Part shown: in pieces, positions 1 to 10,511 of the stretch
How positions within the stretch are numbered: position 1 is the stretch's first letter
Layout of the letters: each line of letters opens with the position of its first letter
NCBI GenBank assembly: GCA_025024175.1
Contig: QCXZ01000137.1
Coordinates: forward strand, 16,864,001 to 16,928,000
DNA from: Rhyzopertha dominica
Taxonomy: Eukaryota; Arthropoda; Insecta; Coleoptera; Bostrichidae
Length of the DNA stretch: 64,000 bases
Direction of reading: 5' to 3'
Made by a program: the position numbers and the translations under genes
The notes under the pieces: generated by a model
Told to the model about the DNA's origin: nothing
What the model saw: the letters and a program-made list of their open reading frames with translations, nothing else
Database searches by the model: none

Positions 1-240
1 CGACATTCATCTCTGTAAAAATGGCAATTTTTTATAATAATATACAATACGCCTTTTTGACATTGCAAAATTTACACTATAAAATACATAAAAATAAAAT
101 GGCATAGGGATCACAGGGATGCAAGGTTTTTTCTCGTGACCAACAAGTGAAAGAGCTTGCGGTAGATATGGGGTGAAAACGGTAAAAACCTATCAAAAAG
201 TTGTAAAAATTAAAATTTATTTTTGAACAATCGAAAACGG

Positions 241-612
241 TGTGGGGTTATGGTTTTCATACCTAAGTATTCACTTATTAAGTGATTTCTCAAAGGACAT
301 ACGAATCGGTCAAGATCATCATACTACTATATAGCAGATGTTCTGCTGGTTGTATAAGTGGTTTGTAAAAAATGTAATTTTATTTGCATAACATTCAAAG
401 TATGATATAAATTAACGTCAAATTTAACATTACGATTAAATATATTACACTGGGATCAGACCTAAACAACCAGCAGTATTCTTTTTCGTCTAGTTATTTA
501 ATATGGTTGGCAGCACTGGCAATCGCAGCCATTTTCGGCATTTTAAAAGTGCTAAAAATGTTTGGCGCAGGTTCCTATGCCCTTTGAGAAATCACTTAAA
601 TAAATGAATATT
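241..612. repeat. Pair of diverged inverted repeats
   Basis: A segment of about 33 bases at 268-300 (containing AAGTGATTTCTCAAAGG) recurs in reverse complement at 577-610 with a few mismatches. The roughly 275 bases between the arms show no open frame. This could be the two ends of a small non-autonomous DNA element, but I could not find a flanking target duplication, so the boundaries are only those of the inverted match. Confidence 0.4.
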
Positions 613-860
613 TAATAAAAACCAAAACGGCATACTTTTTACAATCGTTGAAAAATCTATCAGAATCAGAAATTTAAAAACAATTTTTTTCAACCGAGAA
701 AGGAGATTTAAAAATACAAAGGTTACCAATAGCAACATAGCTACAGGAAGCCTCGGCAGTGTTCCGCTAACCCGTCCAGGAAGAATAGGTAATCCTAAAG
801 AACGCGGGACACGCACTTCGGTTATCGTGAGAAAGGGCAAACTGCCACGAAAGAAGTTTA

Positions 861-1140
861 TGTGTATGTTCTGACGAATGTTTCAATAAGATGGTGTCAT
901 TCACGAGCTATTTAGTCCTAAACTGGTTATCGGATAACATGAAGATGTTCTGGTCTCAAGAGTTCTGGCCTCTCGATAGCCCGGATTTGAACTCCCTCGA
1001 CTACTATATTTTTAGCGTAATCGAAAGAGTTAATAACAAGTCCACACACCCGAATATGGCATCTTTAGCCAACGGTCTGAGCGGCTGGGGAGGTTGTATC
1101 GAAAATAATACCACTCTGGACAGGTCACAAAACTGATATG
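861..1140 (+). pseudogene. Mariner-family transposase relic, C-terminal part
   Basis: The frame opening near 915 reads NWLSDNMKMFWSQEFWP, then SPDLNSLDYY, then a block ending NNKSTHPNMASL. This is the usual order around the third catalytic acidic residue of a mariner-type DDE/D transposase (FWP-x-SPDLN-x-LDYY). Just upstream, in a shifted frame, a CAATAAGATGGTG stretch matches the position of the second catalytic Asp (QQDG) with a stop and a frameshift, so the gene is dead. The N-terminal HTH and the first Asp are not visible and no terminal repeats were identified. Within the mariner families, the exact clade is not resolved. Confidence 0.7.
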
Positions 1141-2321
1141 TAAAACAATTTTTCTTTTCATCTAATTTTTTGATAATAGTTTGTTCAGATTTAAGCTGCG
1201 GACCCTGTATAGTAATTTAGTATATGTTTAGTATTTTGTCTCGACGCCCTAGCTAGTCGAAAATGTGGTACAGTGACACTAGGTAGGTAGGTACAAAAAT
1301 TAAAATAAATACATTCTGAGGCTACCATGTGTGTTTATATTAGGACTGACACACAAGAGTATATTTATTATAGAAAAATACAATGGTAGGTTATTCAATA
1401 TGGCGTGTGAGCTCTGTAATCTCCACACATATTTCAAAGCGCGGAATAAAGCTTGACACTGCTACTATTTGATCTTTATTATAACAACAGCTGAAAATTC
1501 GGCATCATACGAGTAAGATGTCGCAAAGGCAATAGGAATCTTCGTGGCTTTTAAACTGAACAGTTAAATATTCATTTTTGATATCCAACACTCTACCATC
1601 AAATCGGAACAAGGGCATTTTGTTTTAAGGCTGCTGCATGGAAGATTTTGGATCCACACAAATTTTTTTACATTGCAGACTCGTACTGCCATATGTATGC
1701 ATATATCTGAGGTATGCAAGCAAAAATTTAATGCTTGTGAATGCAGTAACGGAAAACGGTGGAAAAGTATTATTTGCATAAGAAAGGTGTTTATATTGAA
1801 AGAATAAAAATAAAAAAAACAACACAAAGAGAATAAAATAGGTTATTTACTATTGAAATTGATACATATTTGGAATTATGCTCGCTGAAATTGAACAACA
1901 AGAGGTACAGACCTAATACAGCAAATACAACATATAAAGAAGTAATTAGATATATCAATTGGGACAGACATAATCAAAATAAAATACATTTTAGATCTGT
2001 AAGATAATGAGCTACGACAGTTTCGGAGATCGTGCATACTAATACTTTTGGACCTACTGAACCAGTTGTATGGGTTGTTGGATGGAAATAATAGGTAAGT
2101 ACGTATTAAATACATTTTCTAATTAGAGTCATTACGCAGTCGCACACCCGTTACAAAGAAAAGGGGAGATATTTAGGTACATTATCTGGAATGTTGATGA
2201 ATTTGAGGTGCGATAGTACACAAGCAGAAAATGTACACTGATTTTATTTGCCTTAAATGGTTTCTGACTGAGGGATCAAAAAAATGGAAAGGTTTTAGTT
2301 CGTCGAGATCGAAACGTAATA
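1141..2321. other. AT-rich spacer, nothing recognised
   Basis: No terminal repeats, transposase motifs or RNA-like folds were seen. The short open frames here overlap each other on the same strand in different frames, with no domain similarity, and look like chance. Confidence 0.4.
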
Positions 2322-2896
2322 CAGGGTTTCTATAGATTGATTTCTGAATTTTTTGTGCCGCCTTTTTGTAACTGCTGCTAAGCTACACTCAACATCAATC
2401 AGCACAGTATTACTTAAGGTTGCAGATCAAGTTATAGTCACGACTCACGAAATTGATGGCTTGATAAGGATTTTCCAACAATTTACGGTTCAATTTTTCT
2501 TTTAAAGGAATAACAATAATTATTGGTATAGCAGGCTTGTGGTAAGCTCTACAGTCTGCACCCTTGCACTGTGGAAGCATTGTGTAGTGCAGCTAAAGTT
2601 ACTACCACTTAGCTTGTGAATTTTACCATTGCGGCAGGCTAAAAACATCTTTTAGTCCATGACAGTATAATTATTTAACAGCCACAAATAAGATACAAAT
2701 ATGATACAGAATATGTTGAAAATATACACTCTCACGCGTTTTCTCATATTAAAATATTACAAATAATTCAACAATCGAGAGATGACAAGTTTACGCAAAG
2801 CGATGGTTGTGTTCACTTCTCTGAGAGGCAACAAACTATTTTACTCGATAGTTTCCATAAGAGCCCTGGAAACATGAATCATTTATAGAAACCCTG
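2322..2896. mobile_element. MITE with CAGGGTTTCTATA ends (copy 1)
   Basis: The left end CAGGGTTTCTATA is mirrored at the right end (TATAGAAACCCTG). The left flank is TA; the right flank reads CA, which fits a decayed TA target duplication. The interior has no transposase frame. A second, 206-bp copy at 42108-42313 shares the ends plus internal stretches (AAGGTTGCAGATCAA near 2418, ACGCGTTTTCTCATAT near 2736) and lacks about 300 internal bases. The ends and the TA target fit a non-autonomous Tc1/mariner passenger. Confidence 0.7.
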
Positions 2897-4836
2897 CATT
2901 TAATGACAACATCTACAAAGGAGGAGCACAAAAAGCAGAAAACAAATTGCAAGTAGATGACCTAATAACGGGACAAACAACAGGAAGAATATAAAGAAAA
3001 ATAAAGATACTCGAAAGATTTGACGATTATGTATTGTTGAACAAGAAATAATGAAGATTGTGACGATTGGAAGGCAGCAATTGAACAGGTTAGAGAGAGA
3101 GAGAGAGAAAGCAAGAGAAAACGAAAGAAAAAGAAAAGAGCGAGTAGGTAGAGGTAAATTGCCAGATTAATAAAGGAAAAGTAATTCAACAAACAAGACA
3201 ATTAACTTTCCGTATACAAAAGCTCTGGGAAATTTGTTATACCCTTTACCGTGTAATGTATTCATTATTATATTCATTAAACGGTAAAGGATACAACAAA
3301 CGCAATAGGCTTTGCTAAACTGTATCTACCGCTGAATGATTTAACAATATCAAAAAGGTGTTCTGGCAACATTTTGACGTTTTAATAAAGTTGATTATGC
3401 TGCTGCTATGAATATTGAATAATTGCTTATACACAAAGATGTATTGTTGCGTTTATAATAAGTTTGAAAGGTAAAGGTCTTGAGATTATTGGAATTAATA
3501 AAGGAAAGGTTTTAAATAATAAAGTTAATACATCTACGACAGGCTCTCTCAAAGTAAAATTTTTACAGTTAAATGATCTAAATACAGTCGTTACACTTTT
3601 GACAGAAAAATAAAAACCGGTAGCGCTTTAAATCTTTTGTACGCATTTCATCTTGAAAAATGTGGTGTTGTGTTGTAAACATGTTAGCCTTAATTACTAC
3701 AGCTATGCAATGTAGTACTAAACAGCTGTTGCACATTATATTATTTACAAATTCACACCATTAATTTTACATATAAATCACTTAAAAGAAAGTTTGCTTT
3801 CGTTGCACTTGCCGAGAAAAACCTCCGCTTGTGCGGGTCATTAAATCCTAAATTATCTGTATCTTTCAATTGGACCGTCGGCCGCCGAATTTCTAATAAA
3901 ATTCCAGGGCAGGAAATTGATGATTCGAATCTTGGCTCGGCCAATAGCGTATGCGCAATTAATCAATTTTCGTAAAAAGGGACACGTGTTCGTGGATTCC
4001 TTTAAAAAATCGGGAATATCGTTCCCGAAAAGAGGCGATATTGTGTGGATGACGCTGCTCCTGACGTGTGAATGACGACGCCATTAATTAGAGCTCGCGA
4101 TTTTGACGCCGTCATGAGAATCGCGGAAATCGAGCGTCAAATTTAGGGGTTTAATTAAAGAAGTAATTTTTCTAACAACGGCTTTATATTTGTTTGCGGA
4201 TATACAAAGTGTCGATAAGGTAACGCATAATATTCAAAATTAGGGTTATTGGCAAAAATTCGGAAATATGCTGAAACACGTAGGATTTAAAAAGAGATTC
4301 ATTTTGAGATGATTGAAACGGAAATATGTCAAGTCATCAATTTTTTTTAACTATCTAAGGGACTTAACTATTGGGCACAAAAAAATCAAAATGGGCCCAA
4401 TTGAAAAAAAGGTCATTCAACATGTGCATAAACTTGAAGTTCTCAAATAAAACAAAATACGTTATCTAGTGACCTTGATGGTCTTCACATATAATTAATA
4501 AATAAGGTTTAACATTAGCGTATTCAAATTGCAGTCCATGTACAATTTGACGTTGGCCAACTCGCACATAGACGCAATAAATTCTCACAAAAATTTCAGG
4601 AAAGTGTAGTTTCTTAATAAATAAATGGTACTCTACAAAAGATGGAGTCATAACTATTGAATGTAAGTAACTATACACTAAAAAAAGAAGAGCAATGAAT
4701 ATTGGGAAACTCATCAAGCAGATATAGATCGGCAATTATTCAAAATACAAGACCAGTCGATGTTGAAAATAAACACTTTTGTGAAACGGCGACTATTACA
4801 TATATTGGCGGTTGGAAAATTTATGCTATATACAGG
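2897..4836. other. Spacer with a GA-rich tract and a GC-richer block
   Basis: A (GA)n-rich stretch lies at 3091-3148. From about 3980 to 4150 the sequence becomes richer in CpG-containing words and looks non-repetitive within the window; it could be conserved non-coding DNA, but nothing identifies it. The rest is AT-rich and unassigned. Confidence 0.35.
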
Positions 4837-5227
4837 ATTATGACACTAGAAAGTTATGGGAATAGCAGTCAGGAGTAAAGAGAAAAACTCTTCAATTCAG
4901 CCAAGCTTTAGGAATGATTATATTCCTTCTTCATCAGGGTGCTAAAATATTACACAACAAAAAGATACATTGTAGAAAAATAATTTAAAAAGAAACTTAC
5001 ATTGAGTCGAGGTTAATATTAAATAGGTATGTTCACCCAGATACATGGTCCTTTAATAAATTGCAGCATATGAAAAATTCGGCGATTAAATTTATATCAC
5101 AACTAAAAATTAATAGTTATAACAAAATGGTTCCACACGTGTTCTTACAGAAGAACAAAGTGACTATTAATTGACAGCGATCACAAAATTATATAAGTAA
5201 CGCTGCCAAACCACACAAAAAAATACT

Positions 5228-5431
5228 TTATTTGAAAGTATGAATAAAGTAAGTATAAATTTTTGATAAACCCTCTGACATTTTATTAATACTATTAATT
5301 TCTCTATTAATGTATGCCATTTCTAAAANCAATAGTTTCGTCAAATTCGGTTCAGCACAGATCATTTTGNCATCATTGAAATTAAAAGAATGACTGTTGC
5401 TCGTACAATGTTCGGTTAATACCTTATTCAT
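5228..5431 (-). pseudogene. PLE GIY-YIG endonuclease, C-terminal scrap
   Basis: This 67-codon minus-strand frame reads LTEHCTSNSHSFNF, then MICAEPNLTKLL, then LEMAYI and INSINK. That is the order seen downstream of the GIY-YIG core in PLE open reading frames (EH...H-F-F, then a basic/acidic helix, then EM..I......SINK). The GIY-YIG core itself and the reverse transcriptase are absent. Two N bases fall in the frame. It sits between the inverted arms of the surrounding element. It cannot encode a working nuclease. Confidence 0.65.
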
Positions 5432-5742
5432 ACTTTCAAATAATTTTCAAGTAATCTTTTTGTGTGGTTTGGCAGCGTTACTTATATAATTTTTTGATCG
5501 TTGTCAATTAATTATCACTTTGTTTTTCTGTCAGAACACATGAGTGGAATCATTTTGTTATAATTATTAATTTTTAGCGTATTGTGATATAAATTTAATC
5601 GTCGAATTTTTCATATGTTGCAATTTATTAAAGGACTATGTATCTGGGTGAACATACCTATTTAATATTAACCTCGACTCAATGTAAGTTTTTATTTAAG
5701 TTATTTTTCTACAGTGTATCCTTTTGTTGTGTAATATTTTAG

Positions 5743-5780
5743 CGCCCTGAAGAAGGAATAAAATCATTCCGAAAGCTTGG
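5743..5780 (+). ncRNA. Hammerhead-ribozyme-like motif in the PLE right arm
   Basis: Bases 5747-5753 are CTGAAGA, which fits the CUGANGA hammerhead core. They are followed by a GGAAT (5755-5759) / ATTCC (5766-5770) stem and then GAAA (5771-5774). One unpaired A at 5754 sits where a G-C pair is expected, and helices I and III were not demonstrated. Hammerhead motifs are known in PLEs, so the context fits. The left arm carries the mirrored motif with CTGATGA but TAAA in place of GAAA. Confidence 0.4.
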
Positions 5781-5885
5781 CTGAATTGAAGAGTTTTCCT
5801 CTTTATTAATGACTGCTATCCCGTAACATTCTAGTGTCATAATTCATAATAGTCAGTCGGTCTACCTTTCACATTTTAATATATA

Positions 5886-7123
5886 CAGGATCTTTCACGA
5901 TTGATAATGAGCCTGACTAGGTTAAAAATGCAACTCAAAACACATTTGCACAAGTAACATGGATAGTTGTTTTTCGTCTTAAAAACAGGAAATAAAAAAC
6001 TTCAATAATTTGCTTTAATTAAATTGTAATGTAAATTAGTTTTCCACAAGCTTGAATTCCTGCCCACTTATTAACATTTCTAGAGTGACAGATATACCTA
6101 CATGGATCACGTAATTTATATTCTAAACTTTCTACTCTGTAAATTGGTGTTTAATAAATTTATTATCATTCCCCATAGNAAAAATCTGAGGATTAAGGTC
6201 CGGGTTTCCTTAAGGCCAAGGATTAATTAAGCTTATTCTTATCCATCGGCTATAGGTATAACCAAATCAAGATGACGTAGAAATCATCTTGATTTTCTTT
6301 GCAATGCGTAGGTGCCCCATCTTCATGGAACCATAGATCTTGTCTCATTTGTAATTTTTTTCAAAAAAGCACTGGTAAAATCCTTCTTAAAAATTTTTAA
6401 TAACTATTTGCATTTAAACTAACGCGCAAAAGATAAGGCCGAATGACTGTATTCCCCAATATTTAGCACAAATCATTTGTATAGTAGATGGTTTGAGAAT
6501 GTCACTCTCAACCAGGATTTTCTAGCTCATTGCAATGCGTATTATGTTTATTAACCCCAGCATTATTAGAAAATGTTGCTTCATTTGAGAAACAAATGTT
6601 ATCCTCAAATCTGGCATTCAAGTTTTGGTTTGCTTGAAACGTTACAAAAAGCTAGTCGTTTAGGATAATCATTCTCTTTTAAAGCTTCAATGAATTGCAT
6701 GTGATACGTATGGAATTTATTGTCTTAAATTATTCGATGGTACTGAAGAGAGACTAATACCGGTTGCTCTCATCGATCATACCCAAAACTCCAATCTCAT
6801 TGTTAGTGCCTATTGGTGTTCTTTCTCTTAACTTTTTTAGTGGTTTGTTCTTAAAGTTAACTCAAGTCTTCTAAACATCGTGTTGGCAGAGAAGCTTTGT
6901 ATAAACTGCCAAATACAGAAGCATTCTTATTGCATTCGCCACCATAAATTAAAGTCATGTTTCATCATAGTTGCGTCAATATATTTTGATATTCAATAAA
7001 TATAGTGTACTAGCATACATGGATTCCCAATCTATTTTTTAAATAATGTGTGTTTGAAAATGTACTTATTATAACTTGCAATCGCAATTCAGTCGGGCTC
7101 ATTATCACTTGTGAAGCACCTTG
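5886..7123 (-). mobile_element. Decayed full-length mariner-type element
   Basis: About 37 bp at the left end (CAGGATCTTTCACGATTGAT, continuing AATGAGCCTGACT) are mirrored at the right end (complement CAAGGTGCTTCACAAGTGAT, continuing AATGAGCCCGACT). Both ends are flanked by TA. At 1238 bp the length fits a mariner. Inside, on the minus strand, pieces of transposase can be followed through several frames. The clearest is LWFHEDGAPTHC around 6305-6345, which corresponds to the second catalytic Asp (WFQ-x-DGAP-x-H) of this superfamily. Stops and frameshifts are frequent, so the gene is dead. Confidence 0.75.
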
Positions 7124-9430
7124 TATTACATTCTGGATATAGAGGGATCTTTAAAATGGTGGAGTAACGGTAGCGTATAAACTATAAAGTGTATTTGGTA
7201 ATAGTCATGCTAAGGTTAGCCAGGTTAGGCAATTTAGTTTTGTCCATAATATATATATAGTTGCAAGTTTAGCAATTTAGTTGAATAATTTGTCCCGTAA
7301 AGAAACAAATAAATTGATTTCTAATTCGAATAAGCTATAGTAAGTTGATGCTTTTTTAACTGCCAAAAGTTGAGCACTTAGAGGTTTGTTATAAACAACT
7401 TGTTTTGTTTGCGTTTTACTTTAGATCAGCTTTTTGGGCAGTGCTTTACATATTTTAATAAACTTCTCACTGACCTGACTCAATGTCACGGCGCTGTGTG
7501 CTGCCCCACCTTTGAAACTGCTCATCTTGGAGAAGATCACTTGGGGGCCGTGTCACGTAAGCCGTAAGTGCGAATCGAAGCAGAAGGACCTTCCCTAAAT
7601 GACGTTAACATGCTAGCGTGTGATATTTTTACTGATGCGCGCGTGAAATGGCCTAGGAAAATAAATAGATGACCCAAATCGCTCGCGTTGAAGGACTGAA
7701 AGGAGCTCTGAGCTTTGTCTGTTCAGGGGTATTTTAGTTGTGATGTTGGAATTATACAGTTCATCAAGCACGATCTTCAGCTTAGCATGCAGTGAAGTTT
7801 TACACTTGTTTAGACATGCCAGTTTTTAAATAGCTATGCTGATGTAACGAGCTATATAGCAAAGCTAACACACATGTTATAGCGATGCCAAATTAGTTTC
7901 TCTATTTATTTAAGCTCGTCATCACGGAAATGGGAATACAGACTGCATAACTAATAGACTAACTAAGTAGGTTGAAATCGAACATAATCTTGTTGTTTTA
8001 AGTTATTTCATTAAGTGATATACAGGTAAGTATATTTAATGATTAATGCATATTTAAAAGTATTCAGTTGGTAGTACAGAGTGCATCTTTCTACTTTTTC
8101 TACAAAAAGGCGTCACTATCCTCTTTTGTTGCTGGTTGATTATTCTGGTTTGTCTTCTACGTTTTCGTCGGGATCAAAAACGTTCGGTTTTATAAGTAAC
8201 GTTCACTTTGCAATTTTAAAATCAGACAGCTAAGTTTTTGACAAGATATCCGACCACTCAGTGTAATTTATGATAACTTATGCTTTTCTTGTTTATGACC
8301 TAATTAAAAATAAACACAGATTGAATTCATCATTGATACATAAAACTGAAGAAGTAAAGTTCATTTTTCACTTGTGGTGAAGCTGTATACCTTTACTGGA
8401 GCATCAATTTTAAAATATAGTAGTCGAACACTTTTAAAATAGTTTTTGTTTGCGTTTGGGTTGGTGGCATCATACAACAGGTCGTACTTTATTAGTATTG
8501 ATTCCTTCTATTTGTTTGTTATAAAAGCTATAATTATATATCGTTTTCACCGATTAAATATAGTTGAGTAATAAACAATTCTTATATTAATTCAGGACAG
8601 AAAATTAATAATTACAAAATACACTTTTTTGTATAATGGGACTAAACAATATTTCTTTTTAATTATTAAGTATTAAGGTCTAACGTATATTAGTCAAGTG
8701 TCTGGAGATCGATTTGAGTAGCGTCCCAAAATCGGAACGAACTGACTTCTAGAGTTGATGTATGGTAATTAATATTTTCCGAAGCATTCACCTTGATCTC
8801 CCGATAACAGCTAACCTCTGTGATTTCACAAAGCAAAAGAGGAAATTTTTCCAATAACCAACCTTCAGTTTTGTAAGTAGTATAATTGAGGTTATTCAAT
8901 AATCAAGGACGTAGCTAGAATTTTGAACAAAAGAGGGTAAAGCTACTAAGGAGTTATAGAAGAATTTGAGCAAGGAATTGAAGTGATTTAATTAATGTAT
9001 ATTTAAAAAAATATAATAAAATGTAAATTATTTTGTATATGTACATTTAAGTGAAGGGTAACTTTTGTTTTCATCCTGCGAGAATCATGAAAAACTTTCC
9101 ATTTTTCTCTAAACTAGATGTTGTACATGGCTGTGTGTTTGGGGGGAAAAGCGATTTGTTTCGTTCAAAACGCGAAGGTTCAATGCGTTCGGGTCTTTTC
9201 CTATGTTTTGCTCATTCCACAGGTTCAACCATATAACTCTGTTTCATTTCGGAGAGCAGTCAGACTGTAAAGGGCAGCATCAGAGCTTCAACCACTCAGG
9301 TTGAGACTTTAATTTTTAAACGTTTAGCATGTTCTTCAAAATTGTAAGATTGAGATGGGATCCAGCAGCTTTGAAGGATTTCGTTCCTTGTGTTGACGCC
9401 ATAAGTGAAGGTTCTCCAACAAGATAACTA
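7124..9430. other. Unassigned spacer with one GC-richer block
   Basis: About 7490-7740 is richer in GC (CACGGCGCTGTGTGCTGCCC, then GCGCGCGTGAAATGGCC) and does not resemble the repeats in this window. The remainder is AT-rich with no recognised frame, fold or terminal repeat. Confidence 0.3.
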
Positions 9431-9432
9431 AC

Positions 9433-9600
9433 GTATAGGGTTATCAGGAAAGCAGGCTAAATGAATGCAATGAAAAAGTAACTCGATGTGATCGGGGCTT
9501 GAACCTGAATCTCCAGAACGATACTCTAGTATATTCCATTACACCACCGGAGCGTTAGAGTTAATCCCTAGACCCAGCGTAACATACATATATGCAACCA
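9433..9600 (-). mobile_element. tRNA-derived SINE, near-complete copy
   Basis: Read on the minus strand, it has an A box TGGTGTAATGG (9536-9546) and a B box GGTTCAAGCCC (9495-9505) at tRNA-like spacing. A tail follows with TTTTTCATTG and then CCTGCTTTCCTGATAACCCT. The 5' part resembles a tRNA-Gly-type acceptor/D arm (CCGGTGGTGTAATGG). The acceptor stem does not close and the tail is non-tRNA, so this is a SINE and not a tRNA gene. The two half-copies at 11640-11870 share the B-box region and tail. Confidence 0.7.
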
Positions 9601-9942
9601 ACTGACCACCATCTAGCCATTTGTTGGTGATATTTCCTATTACTCTACATTAGAGTTTCTGAACAAACACCCAACGGCCACCAGACCTGGTGCATACCAC
9701 CCCTCCCCTAGGTGCTACCTTTTGTTATTATTCTGCATACAATACGCGTTTGACTGAAGCTTCGCACATATGTATGTTGGTACCGACCTACTACTTCGCG
9801 AACCCCATTCTAATCTAGAACGCGAAACGACCCCCCCCTCTAAGTTGGCCGCGCGAGGCATGTAAAAATAGCCGCACTAGGGCCGCGGGGACACTTGAGA
9901 TCTCTTTCAGGTGCTATTCAGTTCTCGTTTCCTAATATCAAT

Positions 9943-10215
9943 GTGACCCATTAGTGACCCTCATCGTGACGCTAATTCCCTTGTGGAAGAGTAGAACCCC
10001 GAAGAAGCGCTAATCGTGACGCCAAGGTCGTTTCCTGGGAGAAGTGACCTCTTAGTAACTCTCATCGTGACACTAACTTCTTTGTGGAAGAGATGACCTC
10101 TGAGGAAGTGCTAATCGTAATGCTGTACTTGTCTTCTGGGCGAAGTGACCTCTTAGTAATTTCCTTATGGAAGAGGTGACCCCAGATGGAGTGCTAATCG
10201 TGACGTCAAGCCCAA
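9943..10215 (+). repeat. 101-bp tandem repeat inside R1 copy 1 (about 2.7 units)
   Basis: Units begin at 9943, 10044 and 10145, each opening GTGACC(C/T)(A/C)TTAGT. They contain CTAATCGTGACG and TTTCCTGGG(A/C)GAA. The first two units are exactly 101 bp; the third is shortened by an internal deletion. R1 copy 2 has the same unit array in reverse complement (about 37780-38040), so the array is part of the element and not a later local expansion. Confidence 0.75.
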
Positions 10216-10322
10216 CATTTGCACTCCTTCAACATCTCGACCACATCTCCGAGAGCCAGCTGTATAGCAAGGAGAAGTAAACGTGCGTACCAGCGCACGG
10301 CAACGAGCAGCTGGCACCAGCT

Positions 10323-10511
10323 TTGCGAGAACGAACAGTATGTCAAGGGGAGCCACAACTCGGATCGTCTTCCAACAGACGTTGCGAGACCCGCCCTAGG
10401 AGTCGATCAGCTGCGAATACACCACACGAAATACAAGCCGAAGAAGCCGACTCTCGCGCACGGCGCCTGCTAGATTGGAGCCAGGAGACGATGCTCTGGA
10501 TAAAATTCTAG
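10323..10511 (+). CDS. Small frame kept open in both R1 copies
   Basis: Within R1 this 62-codon frame contains GSSSNRRCE, PHEIQAEEADS and RRLLD. R1 copy 2 has, in the matching frame on the opposite strand (37328-37657, 109 codons), GPSSKRRCE, PPHEIQTEEID and RHLLD. Both stay open although the copies have diverged by many substitutions and a short indel. That is compatible with a once-coding region such as a short gag-like or leader peptide. Equally it could be GC-rich DNA that simply lacks stops. I recognise no domain and assign no function. Confidence 0.25.
   Translation: MRERTVCQGEPQLGSSSNRRCETRPRSRSAANTPHEIQAEEADSRARRLLDWSQETMLWIKF

Larger units (their letters stand above)
4837..5843. mobile_element. 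Palindromic remnant of a second Penelope-like family
   Basis: Two arms of about 400 bp (roughly 4837-5245 and 5430-5843) are inverted copies of each other. The outer ends read ATTATGACACTAGA and its complement, and the inner ends share TGTGTGGTTTGGCAGCGTTA. The centre encodes, on the minus strand, the C-terminus of a GIY-YIG nuclease (see next entry). Inverted terminal arms around a PLE coding remnant are a known arrangement for this class. Each arm carries a CTGA(A/T)GA...stem...AAA(A/G)C hammerhead-like motif. The arms differ by many point changes and small indels, so the insertion is old. No target duplication could be fixed. Confidence 0.7.

Noticed and set aside
592..840. 82-codon minus-strand frame beginning MPFLTITEVRV
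   Set aside because: No domain, and it spans the inverted repeat and its flank; codon content looks random. Not listed as a gene.
9483..9560. Possible functional tRNA gene on the minus strand
   Set aside because: A and B boxes are present, but the acceptor stem does not close, the T stem has a mismatch, and a non-tRNA tail shared with other copies follows, so it is a SINE.
9943..10215. Possible CRISPR-like array
   Set aside because: The 101-bp units are directly adjacent with no unique spacers, and the context is eukaryotic; it is a plain tandem repeat.
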